The position numbers and the translations under genes are program-made. Of a stretch of 64,000 nucleotides of DNA, positions 1 to 8,058 are shown in pieces. This stretch comes from Candidatus Marithrix sp. Canyon 246 (GTDB taxonomy: Bacteria; Pseudomonadota; Gammaproteobacteria; Beggiatoales; Beggiatoaceae): positions 24,798-88,797 of the forward strand of contig NZ_MCBX01000011.1 in the NCBI RefSeq assembly GCF_001723685.1, in the 5' to 3' direction. Position 1 is the stretch's first letter, and each line of letters starts with the position of its first letter. The notes under the pieces are model-generated. The model was not told the DNA's origin. It saw only the letters and a list, made by a program, of their open reading frames with translations, and did not search any database.

Positions 1-1
1 A

Positions 2-490
2 CATAAAATTAGTGATCAACAAATTGCATTAAATCAAGCTGATACATGGCGAACATTATTTAAATTAATAGAACATAATAAATTTGAAATCACTGTTGAA
101 ACAGTATGCGCTCTTCATTTCATAGCTGCCAAAGAGGAAGCTTTGGAATGGGGTAAATTCCGTTCAGAAGCAGATTTGTTACCAGAATTGTTTGAGAAAA
201 TGCTAGATGATGCTGCTAAAATAGAAGATATTTATGATCGAGCCATTCATTTTTTTCTTACAATGGCTCGATGTCAATTTTTTTATGATGTCAATAAGCG
301 CATGGGGCGTTTTATCATGAATGGGCTTTTATTAAGCTTTGGCTATCCTGCTATTAATCTTCCTGCTAGAAGACAATTAGAATTTAATCAATTGATGCTA
401 AGTTTTTATCAAACAGGTGATCAGAAAGCAATGAATAGCTTTTTACGTTCCTGCTTAGATGAAAGAATCATTAAAATTATGAATGAATAA
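2..490 (+). CDS. Fic/DOC-family protein, 5' end outside window
   Basis: The reading frame is open from base 2, so the gene starts left of the window and only its C-terminal ~162 residues are seen. The segment QFFYDVNKRMGR sits where the Fic active-site loop HxFx(D/E)GNGRxxR belongs. The Asp, Asn and both Arg are kept but the catalytic His is Gln and the second Gly is Lys. The following helices (NGLLLSFGYPAINLPA, FNQLMLSFY) match the tail of Fic proteins. Fic enzymes normally transfer AMP to hydroxyl groups of target proteins; without the His that activity is doubtful, so this may be a non-canonical or inactive branch. A small membrane protein gene follows at once. Family call good; activity uncertain. 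Confidence 0.7.
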   Translation, partial: HKISDQQIALNQADTWRTLFKLIEHNKFEITVETVCALHFIAAKEEALEWGKFRSEADLLPELFEKMLDDAAKIEDIYDRAIHFFLTMARCQFFYDVNKRMGRFIMNGLLLSFGYPAINLPARRQLEFNQLMLSFYQTGDQKAMNSFLRSCLDERIIKIMNE

Positions 491-491
491 C

Positions 492-944
492 ATGAAATAC
501 AATTTTGAAGATTACAATGAATACCACGTATTAAAGATACCATCTCTTTTAATAGTTTTAAATATCTATTTATTAAAATATTTTGTCATTTTTCTATTGC
601 CAATGATTTCAGCTATTCCGTTTTTTAAAACATTGGCGCATGATCAATTCCATATCGCTTTATTAACTTGTAGTCTGCCAGCAGTATTTGTTCTCATTAG
701 CATGATCAGACGTGTTCCAAGCACCAAATCAGTTTTATTAATTTGGTTCTGGAAAAATGCTAACAACTTGTTATTATTTAGTTTGATCTCGGAATTAGTC
801 TTATTAAGCTTATTTCTCTGGTTTGAAATACAACAATTAAATGGAATTAATTTAATGTTTATTTATCTTGATGTAATTTTTATAGTTTATCTGATCAGAT
901 CAAAGCGGATTATTGATGTTTTTGCAGAATTTCCTCATAAATAA
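492..944 (+). CDS. Small four-helix inner-membrane protein, DUF2919-like
   Basis: About 150 residues with four hydrophobic segments (near residues 18-45, 54-72, 90-110 and 116-135 from this start). The N-terminus MKYNFEDYNEYHVLKIP resembles DUF2919 (YfeZ-like) proteins, which begin with an Asp-Tyr motif followed by Leu-Lys-x-Pro and a membrane helix. An alternative ATG lies three codons upstream at 483, overlapping the end of the Fic gene; I prefer 492 because it fits the family's start. Neither start has a good Shine-Dalgarno. It ends two bases before the stop of ftsE on the other strand. Function unknown. Confidence 0.55.
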   Translation: MKYNFEDYNEYHVLKIPSLLIVLNIYLLKYFVIFLLPMISAIPFFKTLAHDQFHIALLTCSLPAVFVLISMIRRVPSTKSVLLIWFWKNANNLLLFSLISELVLLSLFLWFEIQQLNGINLMFIYLDVIFIVYLIRSKRIIDVFAEFPHK

Positions 945-946
945 AA

Positions 947-1618
947 CTATGATCGTGGGTAAATATCGCCAATTAATTTACCTTCTTGCAAAATTAGAGT
1001 ACGATGCCCCATCGCTTTAATTAATCCTAGTGCATGTGAGGCAACTAATACTGTTACGCCTACTTGATTGAATTCTTGGTATAAATTCATAATTTCTTTG
1101 GCTAAACCGGGATCAAGATTACCTGTTGGCTCATCTGCTAATAAAATCGGTGGCTTATTCACAACTGCGCGAGCTATACCAACTCGCTGTTGTTGCCCGC
1201 TTGATAAGGTTATTGGATAGCTTTTTTCTTTATTCAATAATCCTACTTTATCTAAGGCAGCTCGCACTCTACGACGAATATCTTGTGGTTTAAAATTGGA
1301 AACTATTAATGGTAAAGCAACATTATCAAATACAGTTCGATCAAACAGTAAACGATGATCTTGATAAGTAAAACCAATTTTACGTCTTAAATAAGGAATA
1401 CGATGTGCAGCTAAGCGGCTTAGATTTTGCCCACCTACTAAAATTTGCCCTCCAGTATTGCGTTCAATTAGCGCGATTAAACGCAATAAAGTAGTTTTAC
1501 CAGCTCCAGAATGACCAGTTACAAACGCCATTTCGCCTTTCTTTAAATGGAATTGCACATTTTTAAGTGCTTGAGTTCCATTAGGATAACGTTTACTGAC
1601 ATTAGTAAAAACTATCAT
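947..1618 (-). CDS. ftsE: Cell division ATP-binding protein FtsE
   Basis: This 223-residue ABC ATPase has Walker A GHSGAGKTT (residues 35-43), a signature loop written SSGQQQR in place of the usual SGGEQQR, and Walker B ILLADEPTG. FtsE normally pairs with the membrane protein FtsX to control septal peptidoglycan hydrolases. Its start overlaps the end of ftsY by four bases (ATGA), the classical ftsY-ftsE arrangement and evidence of translational coupling. Oddly ftsX, normally the next gene, is absent: two bases after this stop the opposite-strand membrane gene ends. A lone FtsE would need an FtsX encoded elsewhere. Confidence 0.93.
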   Translation of the reverse strand: MIVFTNVSKRYPNGTQALKNVQFHLKKGEMAFVTGHSGAGKTTLLRLIALIERNTGGQILVGGQNLSRLAAHRIPYLRRKIGFTYQDHRLLFDRTVFDNVALPLIVSNFKPQDIRRRVRAALDKVGLLNKEKSYPITLSSGQQQRVGIARAVVNKPPILLADEPTGNLDPGLAKEIMNLYQEFNQVGVTVLVASHALGLIKAMGHRTLILQEGKLIGDIYPRS

Positions 1619-2583
1619 TCTTTACTTAATAAGGCATCCACAAAATTAGCAGCTTCAAATTGTCTTAAATCGTCAACTTTTTCACCGATACCGATAAAAC
1701 GAATTGGTATTGCGCTTTGTTTTGCCATCGCAAATACAATACCGCCTTTGGCTGTGCCGTCTAATTTTGTTAGCGTCAAACCTGTAACTCCAACAGCTTG
1801 AGTAAATTCTTTTACTTGTACAAGCGCATTTTGACCAATGCCTGCATCAATTGCTAACATAACTTCATGAGGAGCCTCGGAATCAAATTTTTGAATTACG
1901 CGCTTAACTTTTTTCAATTCTTCCATTAAATTAGATTGAGTATGCAAACGCCCTGCGGTATCAGCAATTAATACATTAATACCACGCGCAGTTGCGGCTT
2001 GTAAAGCGTCATAAATAACCGAGGCAGAATCAGCGCGATCATGTTGAGCTATTACTGGCACATTATTACGCTCACCCCAAACTTTTAGTTGATCAACAGC
2101 GGCAGCTCTAAAAGTATCACCAGCAGCTAACATTACAGAACGCCCTTGGGCTTGAAAACGTTTAGCTAATTTACCAATTGTTGTGGTTTTACCAGCTCCA
2201 TTAATACCTACCATTAAAATAACAAATGGTTTTTGCTGATTTTCAGGTATAATTAATGGTTTTTCAACTGGTTGTAAAATAGCCTGCATATTCTCATGTA
2301 AAACCTGAAATAAGGCATTAGGATCAGTGAGCTGTTTGCGTTCAACTTTTTCAGTTAAATCATTTATAAGCACATTAGTTGCATCCACTCCAACATCAGA
2401 AGTCAAAAGTAGAGTTTCAATTTCTTCAAGCAAATCATCATCAATAGACTTTTTACCTAATAATATATTGGCTAAGCCTAGAGTGAAATTTTCACGAGTT
2501 CGATTTAATCCCTTTTTCAGACGAGAAAATAAACCTTTTTGTTCTGTCGGTTGTTCAGTTGTTTTTTTCTTGAATCCAAACAT
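1615..2583 (-). CDS. ftsY: Signal recognition particle receptor FtsY
   Basis: SRP-receptor GTPase that delivers ribosome-nascent-chain complexes to the Sec translocon. An N-terminal helical domain (from about residue 30) is followed by the GTPase G domain with P-loop GINGAGKTT, DTFRAAA, DTAGR and TKLDGTAKGG. I start at the internal ATG giving MFGFKKKTTEQP, typical of FtsY; an in-frame ATG ten codons upstream would lie almost on the stop of the preceding gene. The acidic A domain of E. coli FtsY is nearly absent, as in many short FtsY proteins. Probably co-transcribed with the upstream sigma-54 activator gene and with ftsE. Confidence 0.95.
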   Translation of the reverse strand: MFGFKKKTTEQPTEQKGLFSRLKKGLNRTRENFTLGLANILLGKKSIDDDLLEEIETLLLTSDVGVDATNVLINDLTEKVERKQLTDPNALFQVLHENMQAILQPVEKPLIIPENQQKPFVILMVGINGAGKTTTIGKLAKRFQAQGRSVMLAAGDTFRAAAVDQLKVWGERNNVPVIAQHDRADSASVIYDALQAATARGINVLIADTAGRLHTQSNLMEELKKVKRVIQKFDSEAPHEVMLAIDAGIGQNALVQVKEFTQAVGVTGLTLTKLDGTAKGGIVFAMAKQSAIPIRFIGIGEKVDDLRQFEAANFVDALLSKE

Positions 2584-2616
2584 TAGTGTTTTTGTAGTTA
2601 ATCTAAAAAACATTCA

Positions 2617-3579
2617 TTATAACATTGAATAGTCTATCAGATATTTTTTGATTCTATATAAAAAAGCATCTCTAGTTAAACCTAATAATCGCGCCGCTTG
2701 AGTGCGGTTGCCATAGGTTTTTTCTAGTGCTTGTTTTATCATTTGAATTTCAAAGTTTTTTAAATTTATCCCTGTTTCTGGTAAGATAAAATCATTAGTT
2801 TCAAATTGTTTGTCTTGAAATTCTTTGGGTAAGTGCTGAGATGTAATGGTTTTGCCGCTGAATAAAATTAGCATTCGTTCACAAAAATTACGTAGTTCTC
2901 TAATATTGCCTGCCCATTTATATTGACGCAAATATTTTATTGTTTGTTTTGGATAGGTGGGTGCGGCTAAGTTATGATGTTGCGCTAGTTGTTTTGTAAA
3001 TTTGTGTAGCAACATTTCTAAATCATCTATACGTTTACGTAATGGTGGTAGCTCTAAAGGTACAATATTTAAACGATAATATAAGTCTTGTCGAAATTTT
3101 CCTTGTTGTACTTGAGTATATAAATCACGGTTTGTAGCTGCTAAAATACGAGTATTAATCTTTTCTATTTGAGTTTTGCCAATTACTTGACATTCTCCGC
3201 TTTCTAAAAAGCGTAATAATTTTGCTTGAATATTTAGCGGTAATTCTCCGATTTCATCTAAAAATAATGTGCCACCATTAGCGGCTTGTATGCGCCCTTG
3301 TTGATTAGTAATAGCTCCAGTAAAAGCACCTTTACGATGCCCAAATAGTTCTGATTCTGCTAAATTTTCAGGTAAAGCGGCACAATTAATGGCAATAAAT
3401 GGTTTATCAGCTCGGCTACTATGTTGATGAATAGCTTGTGCTAATAATTCTTTACCGGTGCCGCTTTCTCCTAAAAGAAGTAGTGTCACATCTGTGATTG
3501 CAGCGATACGAGCTGCACGAATTACTGTGCAAAATTCTCCTGAATTGCCTAATAATTGTTTATCAAAAAAGTCTGACAT
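2617..3579 (-). CDS. Sigma-54-dependent transcriptional activator, no receiver domain
   Basis: A 320-residue bacterial enhancer-binding protein made of an AAA+ domain and a Fis-type helix-turn-helix. Visible motifs are Walker A GESGTGKE (37-44), the sigma-54-contacting loop GAFTGA (84-89), Walker B GGTLFLDEIGELP, the arginine-finger region, and a C-terminal HTH with GNRTQAARLLGLTRDA. There is no N-terminal receiver, GAF or PAS domain, so, as with PspF, control probably comes from a partner protein or expression level. It lies upstream of ftsY in the same direction; whether it regulates its neighbours is not shown. An inverted repeat lies directly in its leader. Confidence 0.85.
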   Translation of the reverse strand: MSDFFDKQLLGNSGEFCTVIRAARIAAITDVTLLLLGESGTGKELLAQAIHQHSSRADKPFIAINCAALPENLAESELFGHRKGAFTGAITNQQGRIQAANGGTLFLDEIGELPLNIQAKLLRFLESGECQVIGKTQIEKINTRILAATNRDLYTQVQQGKFRQDLYYRLNIVPLELPPLRKRIDDLEMLLHKFTKQLAQHHNLAAPTYPKQTIKYLRQYKWAGNIRELRNFCERMLILFSGKTITSQHLPKEFQDKQFETNDFILPETGINLKNFEIQMIKQALEKTYGNRTQAARLLGLTRDAFLYRIKKYLIDYSML

Positions 3580-3729
3580 TCTGTACCTTGATTTTTTGGA
3601 TTTTCTTGATTAGCTTGATTATTTAATAATTTGTAAATTCTAATTCAGACAATTTTAGCATGATTTTTTTAATAAAAAGGTGACAGTAATCAAGAAAATC
3701 AAGAAAATCAAGAAAAATCAAGGTACAGA
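3580..3729. repeat. Inverted repeat with AATCAAGA iterations between divergent genes
   Basis: A left arm at 3580-3611 (TCTGTACCTTGATTTTT...) is repeated in inverse orientation at 3697-3729. The outer 17 bases match exactly; the rest agree with a few changes. The right arm is built from tandem AATCAAGAA-like units that continue back to about 3689. The left arm begins directly upstream of the activator's ATG, so it covers its ribosome-binding site and leader. It could be a small mobile element with terminal repeats or an operator for the divergent genes. The rest of the gap to 3909 is AT-rich with no gene. Confidence 0.6.
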
Positions 3730-3909
3730 CAATTAGTAGCTTGATTTTTTCTCGTTATTTCACACACTATTATGTGAAATAACATATTTACAAACATATA
3801 AATAAATTATAAACTAATATAGTTGCTTAATATATATAGTTATTTTATATTTTTAAATACTGGTACAAGCTATGCTAAATAGACTTGTTTTAGAAAATTT
3901 TGATAAATA

Positions 3910-5619
3910 ATGACTGTAAGGCATTTTGTTTTTTTCACTGTATTAGCAACTATTCCCTATCATTTGCAAGCTAATGAACCTTATTCGCCAATAAATACTT
4001 ATTACAATATGAAAATGAAGGGTTCTAAATCTACTTCACGTTTCAAACAAGGAGAATCTATACGCGGTAAAATTAATCCTATTTATAATAGCAATAGCAA
4101 ACAACTATTAAGTGATATTACGCTTGGTAATACACAAGGTTTTGTGCGCGGCATTATTAAACATTTAAATGTTGATAATTATAAAGATGGTGATGGCAAT
4201 CAAATCAATTCTGCTTTTACTCATCAAACTGGTAGCTTAATTTTTGGCTATACTCCTACTAAGAAAACTCGTTTTGAACTAAGCCTTGAAGCGGCTGAGA
4301 CTGATGATGCTGCTTTATATGCTCATGCCTGTATGGATTTACCTCAAAATGATAAAAATAGTATTCGTTTTAAATTTCAAAATGAATTCGGTACTAAAGC
4401 CATGTTCTATTATTCTGAAGTTGATAGAGTCATGGATAATTATTCTTTGCGCTCATTAATTAGCCCTATGAAAATGGTAATGCGTGGGCATTTTAATATG
4501 CAAGGTGGGCGTATTACTCAGGATTGGTTGACTACTAATAATATTAAATGGACTTTAGGAATTGATCATAAATCTTATAATAAAGATACCAATCGTTTTG
4601 CTGGTTCTCCTAATGTCGCAATTCCCACTAAATTGCAATCAATTATGTTGCCAGATATTGATTTGCAACAGACTATGTTGTTTGGTGAAATGTTGATGCC
4701 ATCTCTAAAAGCGGCTTTACGTTATCGTCATGTATCAACTCAGGCTAATCGAGCTGCTCAGACTGCTATGGGAGGTATCACACCAAATGATTTATATCTA
4801 AAATATTATGGTACCACAGCGCAATATAATGAAGAAAATCATATAGATGGATTGATTAATTATAAATATAAATTAAAAAATGGTTTTGTATTTATCAATC
4901 TAAGTCGCGCTGTACGTACAGCTACAGCAATGGAACGTTTTATCGCAGTTCGTGGCATCAATCCGATTAGAAATGGAATTGGAAATCCAAATTTAAACCC
5001 TGAACAAACTCATCAAGTAAAATTGGGAATTTCTTGGAAATCTAAAGGCTGGCAACAAAAGGCATCAATATTTTATAATGATGCAACTGATTACATATTA
5101 AGAGATCGCGCCCATGCTATTGATAATAGCAATATATATCGTAATATAGATGCGCGATTGTATGGTTTTGAATGGAAAAGCAATCTAAAATGGAATCATA
5201 CTTGGTCTAATTATTTGAATTTAGCTTATATTCACGCGACTAATGTTACTGATGATCGCCCAATTGCTCAAACACCACCTTTAATGGGCAGCTTGGGATT
5301 GCATTATAAATATAGTAAAAACTGGTATATAGCTAGTGAATTAGAATTTGCGACTAAACAAACTAGAGTGGATAACAATATAAATACCGGTAGTGGTTTA
5401 GATATTGAACAAACATCTGGTTTTAATATTTTAAATATATTTAGTGGCATAAATATAAGCAAACAAATGAATCTACAATTAGGCATAAATAACCTATTTG
5501 ATAAAACTTATGCCTACCATGTCAATCCTGCTAATATAGTTTATTTTAATCCTGAAGCTATTCAAGTAGTTAATGAACCCGGTAGAATCTTTTGGTTTAA
5601 TTTAACAACAACTTTTTAA
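3910..5619 (+). CDS. TonB-dependent copper receptor-like outer-membrane barrel lacking a plug
   Basis: 569 residues with a signal peptide (cleavage likely after HLQA, residue ~22) and a beta-barrel ending in an aromatic residue (WFNLTTTF). The segment VDRVMDNYSLR and the barrel layout resemble the OprC-type TonB-dependent copper receptor family. Those proteins are usually about 690-720 residues with a ~120-residue plug carrying the TonB box. Here the mature chain reaches barrel-like sequence within about 60 residues and I see no plug motifs. An in-frame stop just upstream (3904) shows the N-terminus is not merely mis-called. The next gene, a DsbD_2 protein, supports a copper-related role. Either a plugless barrel or a deletion derivative. 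Confidence 0.72.
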   Translation: MTVRHFVFFTVLATIPYHLQANEPYSPINTYYNMKMKGSKSTSRFKQGESIRGKINPIYNSNSKQLLSDITLGNTQGFVRGIIKHLNVDNYKDGDGNQINSAFTHQTGSLIFGYTPTKKTRFELSLEAAETDDAALYAHACMDLPQNDKNSIRFKFQNEFGTKAMFYYSEVDRVMDNYSLRSLISPMKMVMRGHFNMQGGRITQDWLTTNNIKWTLGIDHKSYNKDTNRFAGSPNVAIPTKLQSIMLPDIDLQQTMLFGEMLMPSLKAALRYRHVSTQANRAAQTAMGGITPNDLYLKYYGTTAQYNEENHIDGLINYKYKLKNGFVFINLSRAVRTATAMERFIAVRGINPIRNGIGNPNLNPEQTHQVKLGISWKSKGWQQKASIFYNDATDYILRDRAHAIDNSNIYRNIDARLYGFEWKSNLKWNHTWSNYLNLAYIHATNVTDDRPIAQTPPLMGSLGLHYKYSKNWYIASELEFATKQTRVDNNINTGSGLDIEQTSGFNILNIFSGINISKQMNLQLGINNLFDKTYAYHVNPANIVYFNPEAIQVVNEPGRIFWFNLTTTF

Positions 5620-5624
5620 AAATT

Positions 5625-6311
5625 ATGATTACAGAAATTACTTTATTTTCAGCATTTATAGCCGGATTATTAGGTTCCGGGCATTGTATTGGAATGTGTG
5701 GCGGTATTGTTGGCGCCTTGACTATGAGTTTGCCAGACAATATACGTCAATCTCATCGCAAGTTAACTCCTTATATATTTACTTATAATTTTGGACGTAT
5801 TGCTAGTTATACTTTAGCAGGAGTATTAATGGGCTTTTTAGGAGCGCAATTTGCTGGAGTATTACCATTAGATAATCCACGTGTAGTGGCAATGTGGGTT
5901 TCAAGTATCTTTATGATATTGCTTGGATTGTATATAGGAGGATGGTGGAAAGTATTAACTTATTTAGAAAAAGCTGGTCAAAAATTATGGCGAAAAATTG
6001 AACCTTTAGGGCGACGCTTATTGCCAGTAAAATCACCATTACAAGCATTAGGATTAGGATTATTATGGGGTTGGCTACCTTGTGGCTTAGTTTATAGTAT
6101 CTTAGCATTTTCACTAACATCAGGCAGTGCTTTACAAGGTGGATTATTAATGCTAGCTTTTGGACTAGGAACATTACCAATGTTATTTGCAATGGGAGCA
6201 ACAGCCCAATGGCTAACGCGATTTGCTCAAAAACTAATAGTGCGCAGAATCGCAGGAACCATGCTGATTTTATTTGGACTGTTTATTTTATTTGCACCAC
6301 ATCATAATTAA
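5625..6311 (+). CDS. DsbD_2/TauE-like membrane protein, probable copper or cytochrome-oxidase maturation
   Basis: A 228-residue inner-membrane protein with six or so hydrophobic helices. Key motifs are GHCIGMCGG (Cys21, Cys25) in the first helix and WLPCGLVYS in the middle, the paired-cysteine pattern of the DsbD_2 family (PF13386), often annotated sulfite exporter TauE/SafE. Members lie beside cbb3-oxidase maturation genes and are proposed to move reducing power or copper across the membrane. It starts five bases after the outer-membrane barrel gene, so the two are almost certainly one transcript. Specific substrate not shown. Confidence 0.82.
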   Translation: MITEITLFSAFIAGLLGSGHCIGMCGGIVGALTMSLPDNIRQSHRKLTPYIFTYNFGRIASYTLAGVLMGFLGAQFAGVLPLDNPRVVAMWVSSIFMILLGLYIGGWWKVLTYLEKAGQKLWRKIEPLGRRLLPVKSPLQALGLGLLWGWLPCGLVYSILAFSLTSGSALQGGLLMLAFGLGTLPMLFAMGATAQWLTRFAQKLIVRRIAGTMLILFGLFILFAPHHN

Positions 6312-6351
6312 ACCATTATAATAATAAACTAATTATTTTAATTATGGTTTA
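6309..6351. terminator. AT-rich hairpin after the DsbD_2 gene
   Basis: An imperfect inverted repeat (TAAACCAT ... ATGGTTTA with a long AT stem) lies directly after the DsbD_2 stop and before the VanZ gene. It may act as a weak terminator or mRNA-stabilising structure; there is no GC-rich stem with a U tract, so confidence is low. Confidence 0.35.
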
Positions 6352-6359
6352 AATAAATT

Positions 6360-6734
6360 ATGAATATGAAGTTAATAACAATATTTTATGTATGTTTTAT
6401 CTTGTTTGTAATCGCTTTAGCTAATCAAGGCGAATTAGGTATTTTAGCAGTCATAGTATATGAAGTGCCATACACAGATAAACTAGGGCATTTTATTTTA
6501 ATGGGCTTGCTAGCATTTTTTCTTAATCTCAGTTTAAAATGTTCAACAATTAGTATTTTGAATTCAACTTTCCTCAAAGGCAGTATAATAATTTTGATTT
6601 TGGTGACTTTAGAAGAAATTTCTCAATTATTAGTAGAGACTAGAACCTTTGATTTAATGGATTTATTTGCTGATTATCTTGGAATATTTGTATTTGGACG
6701 CTTGGCTTTGTATTTTAATGCTCGATTTGCTTAA
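6360..6734 (+). CDS. VanZ-family membrane protein
   Basis: 124 residues with four predicted membrane helices. The signature TDKLGHFILMGLLAFFL and the later EEISQLLVETRTFDLMDLFADYLGI match the VanZ family (Asp-Lys-x-x-His in helix 2 and the E-x-x-Q ... R-x-x-D-x-x-D block). VanZ proteins confer low-level teicoplanin resistance in enterococci; the chromosomal role in Gram-negative bacteria is unknown. Stands alone, ending 20 bases before a palindromic repeat. Confidence 0.8.
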   Translation: MNMKLITIFYVCFILFVIALANQGELGILAVIVYEVPYTDKLGHFILMGLLAFFLNLSLKCSTISILNSTFLKGSIIILILVTLEEISQLLVETRTFDLMDLFADYLGIFVFGRLALYFNARFA

Positions 6735-6753
6735 AACCTAGATATTGGCCTAA

Positions 6754-6786
6754 AGACCTGACAGGTTTTAAAAACCTGTCAGGTCT
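6754..6786. repeat. Palindromic repeat of the ACCTGACAGGT family, copy 1
   Basis: A 33-base perfect or near-perfect palindrome whose arms are AGACCTGACAGGTTTT. Related copies lie at 31147-31179, 39631-39645, 52280-52312 and (half-site) 59771-59785. This copy supplies the last five codons (Asp-Leu-Thr-Gly-Phe) and the stop of the minus-strand gene ending at 6768, so it appears inserted in or over that gene's 3' end. Confidence 0.85.
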
Positions 6787-7294
6787 GAATATAATTTAGC
6801 ATCCACAATTCTACCATCAGGATATTCATGTTCATAAGTAGGAAATGTTTTAGGTTCAATTCCTCGGTTATTCCTACGAAGTTCAAAGATGCGTTTGATT
6901 CGCTCATAAAAAATCTGACTTTCTGGAGAAAATTCCTCTGGTTTTGTCATTTTATAGTGAGGAAGATTTGTCAATGCTTCTTCATCTTTATCAGATACCT
7001 CAGTTGATTTTTCAGAATTATCTTGAATATCAATAAATTCAGTTGCTTTTTTAGCTTGCATTTGAATATAAAGATAAATGATTGCAATTAAAGTGAAAAT
7101 ATATAAGACATAAGCCCAAACAGGTGGAGAAAGATCATTTGGATCTATATTAGGAATATAATGGATAGCAATGAATTTCCATAAAGGTGTGGCATAAAAT
7201 TATTTACTCTTTTAAACTTAAAATAAACATAGAAAAAAAGCATTCCTAATAGCAAAACAATGAATGAAAATATAGAGAAAGCTAACCAGTACAT
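6768..7294 (-). pseudogene. Frameshifted small membrane protein, 3' end replaced by palindrome
   Basis: From an ATG at 7294 preceded by a TAGGT Shine-Dalgarno-like site, the frame reads MYWLAFSIFSFIVLLLGMLF and runs to about 7195. The frame then changes and continues as YATPLWKFIAIHYIPNIDPN, a second helix (VWAYVLYIFTLIAIIYLYIQ), and a hydrophilic tail to 6768. A one-base shift in an AT-rich run near 7190-7200 separates the two parts, so this is a broken gene or a sequencing error. The last codons and stop come from the palindrome at 6754-6786. A remnant of the same 5' end lies at 15381-15447. Function unknown. Confidence 0.65.
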
Positions 7295-7357
7295 GATTTT
7301 ACCTATAATTGTAATTTGTTAATATAGTGAGTTATATATTGTATTATCAGTATAATT

Positions 7358-7420
7358 AGTCACCTTTAGGTGACTTTAGCTTTGAGCCTTGGAATTTATT
7401 CCTAGACGGTGTTTGGTCAT
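7358..7420 (+). repeat. Double-hairpin dispersed repeat, copy 1
   Basis: Hairpin AGTCACCT/AGGTGACT is followed by TTAGCTTTGAGCCTTG, a second hairpin around GGAATTTATTCC, and CGGTGTTTGG. The reverse complement of 63451-63509 has the same plan and much of the same sequence, with the stems changed by compensating substitutions. This looks like a small non-autonomous element, similar in style to hairpin-ended IS200/IS605-type relatives (inference). Around it, 7295-7683 contains no gene that I can support. Confidence 0.7.
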
Positions 7421-7460
7421 GTAAAAAACTATTTATTCAATCATTTACAAATAACGAAAT

Positions 7461-7560
7461 AATAGACTTGTCCCTAAATAATTAAACAGGCTTAAAACTG
7501 TTGTACTACAGAGCAGTTTTATTTTGGCAAAGGTATTACTTATTAAGGGATATGTCTAAT
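7461..7560. mobile_element. 100-bp MITE with TIR AGACTTGTCCCTTAATA
   Basis: Left end AATAGACTTGTCCCTAAATA and right end, read on the other strand, ATTAGACATATCCCTTAATA form terminal inverted repeats with a few mismatches. The inside carries a further small hairpin (AAAACTG ... CAGTTTT). A 177-bp element at 44039-44215 has the same termini. No coding capacity. Confidence 0.7.
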
Positions 7561-7687
7561 ATAATTAATTTATCCACATAAACGCAGTAACGGAGCGGAG
7601 CTAATTCACTATACTTATGATTAATTCGCTAACTTATGTTAAGCCCCAAGCTTTTGTAATAATTCAAACACTGCCTCGGGATAAATA

Positions 7688-8016
7688 TAAATGCCCCAAA
7701 GGCAAGTAACTCTAGTTGTAATATGTTCATATTGATGATATTATCATATAATGCATTGACTAGCATTTAATAGACGCTCTTTTACACGTTGCCTATCATT
7801 TTCGACTTCATTAAAGCGACGCTCAAAACTATCAATTCTTTCGATTCTTGGTAAAGGAGCTTCTTCTAAAGCTTTTAAACTACTAGACCATCCTAATTGT
7901 TGTAATGATAAATTAATTTGATCAGTTAATAACTTAATTATTTTTAACAAAAATATTAGTTCTATCAAGTGCGGGTGGTGGGTCAAAAATATAATTTGGG
8001 AATAGAGGATTATCAC
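7688..8016 (-). pseudogene. Scrambled partial copy of the YhaN-like ATPase gene
   Basis: Three pieces of the gene at 10924-14436 are joined here on the same strand but in reverse order. Reading 8016 to 7688 they are: a C-terminal piece (FLTHHPHLIEL; 7958-7998 matches 10973-11013), a middle piece (LTDQINLSLQQLGWSSSLKA to LLNA; about 7757-7933 matches about 12900-13080), and the gene's start with its leader (7688-7753 matches about 14384-14450). The 90-codon open frame across the first two pieces is a by-product of the join. It has no ATP-binding site and no plausible function. Confidence 0.85.
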
Positions 8017-8058
8017 AAATAAAGTAGCAGTACCCTTTCACTTTGGATCACTCCATTT

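Noticed and set aside
7744..8016. 90-codon open frame as an independent gene
   Set aside because: It is a join of two displaced pieces of the YhaN-like gene; the ATP-binding site and any domain are missing.
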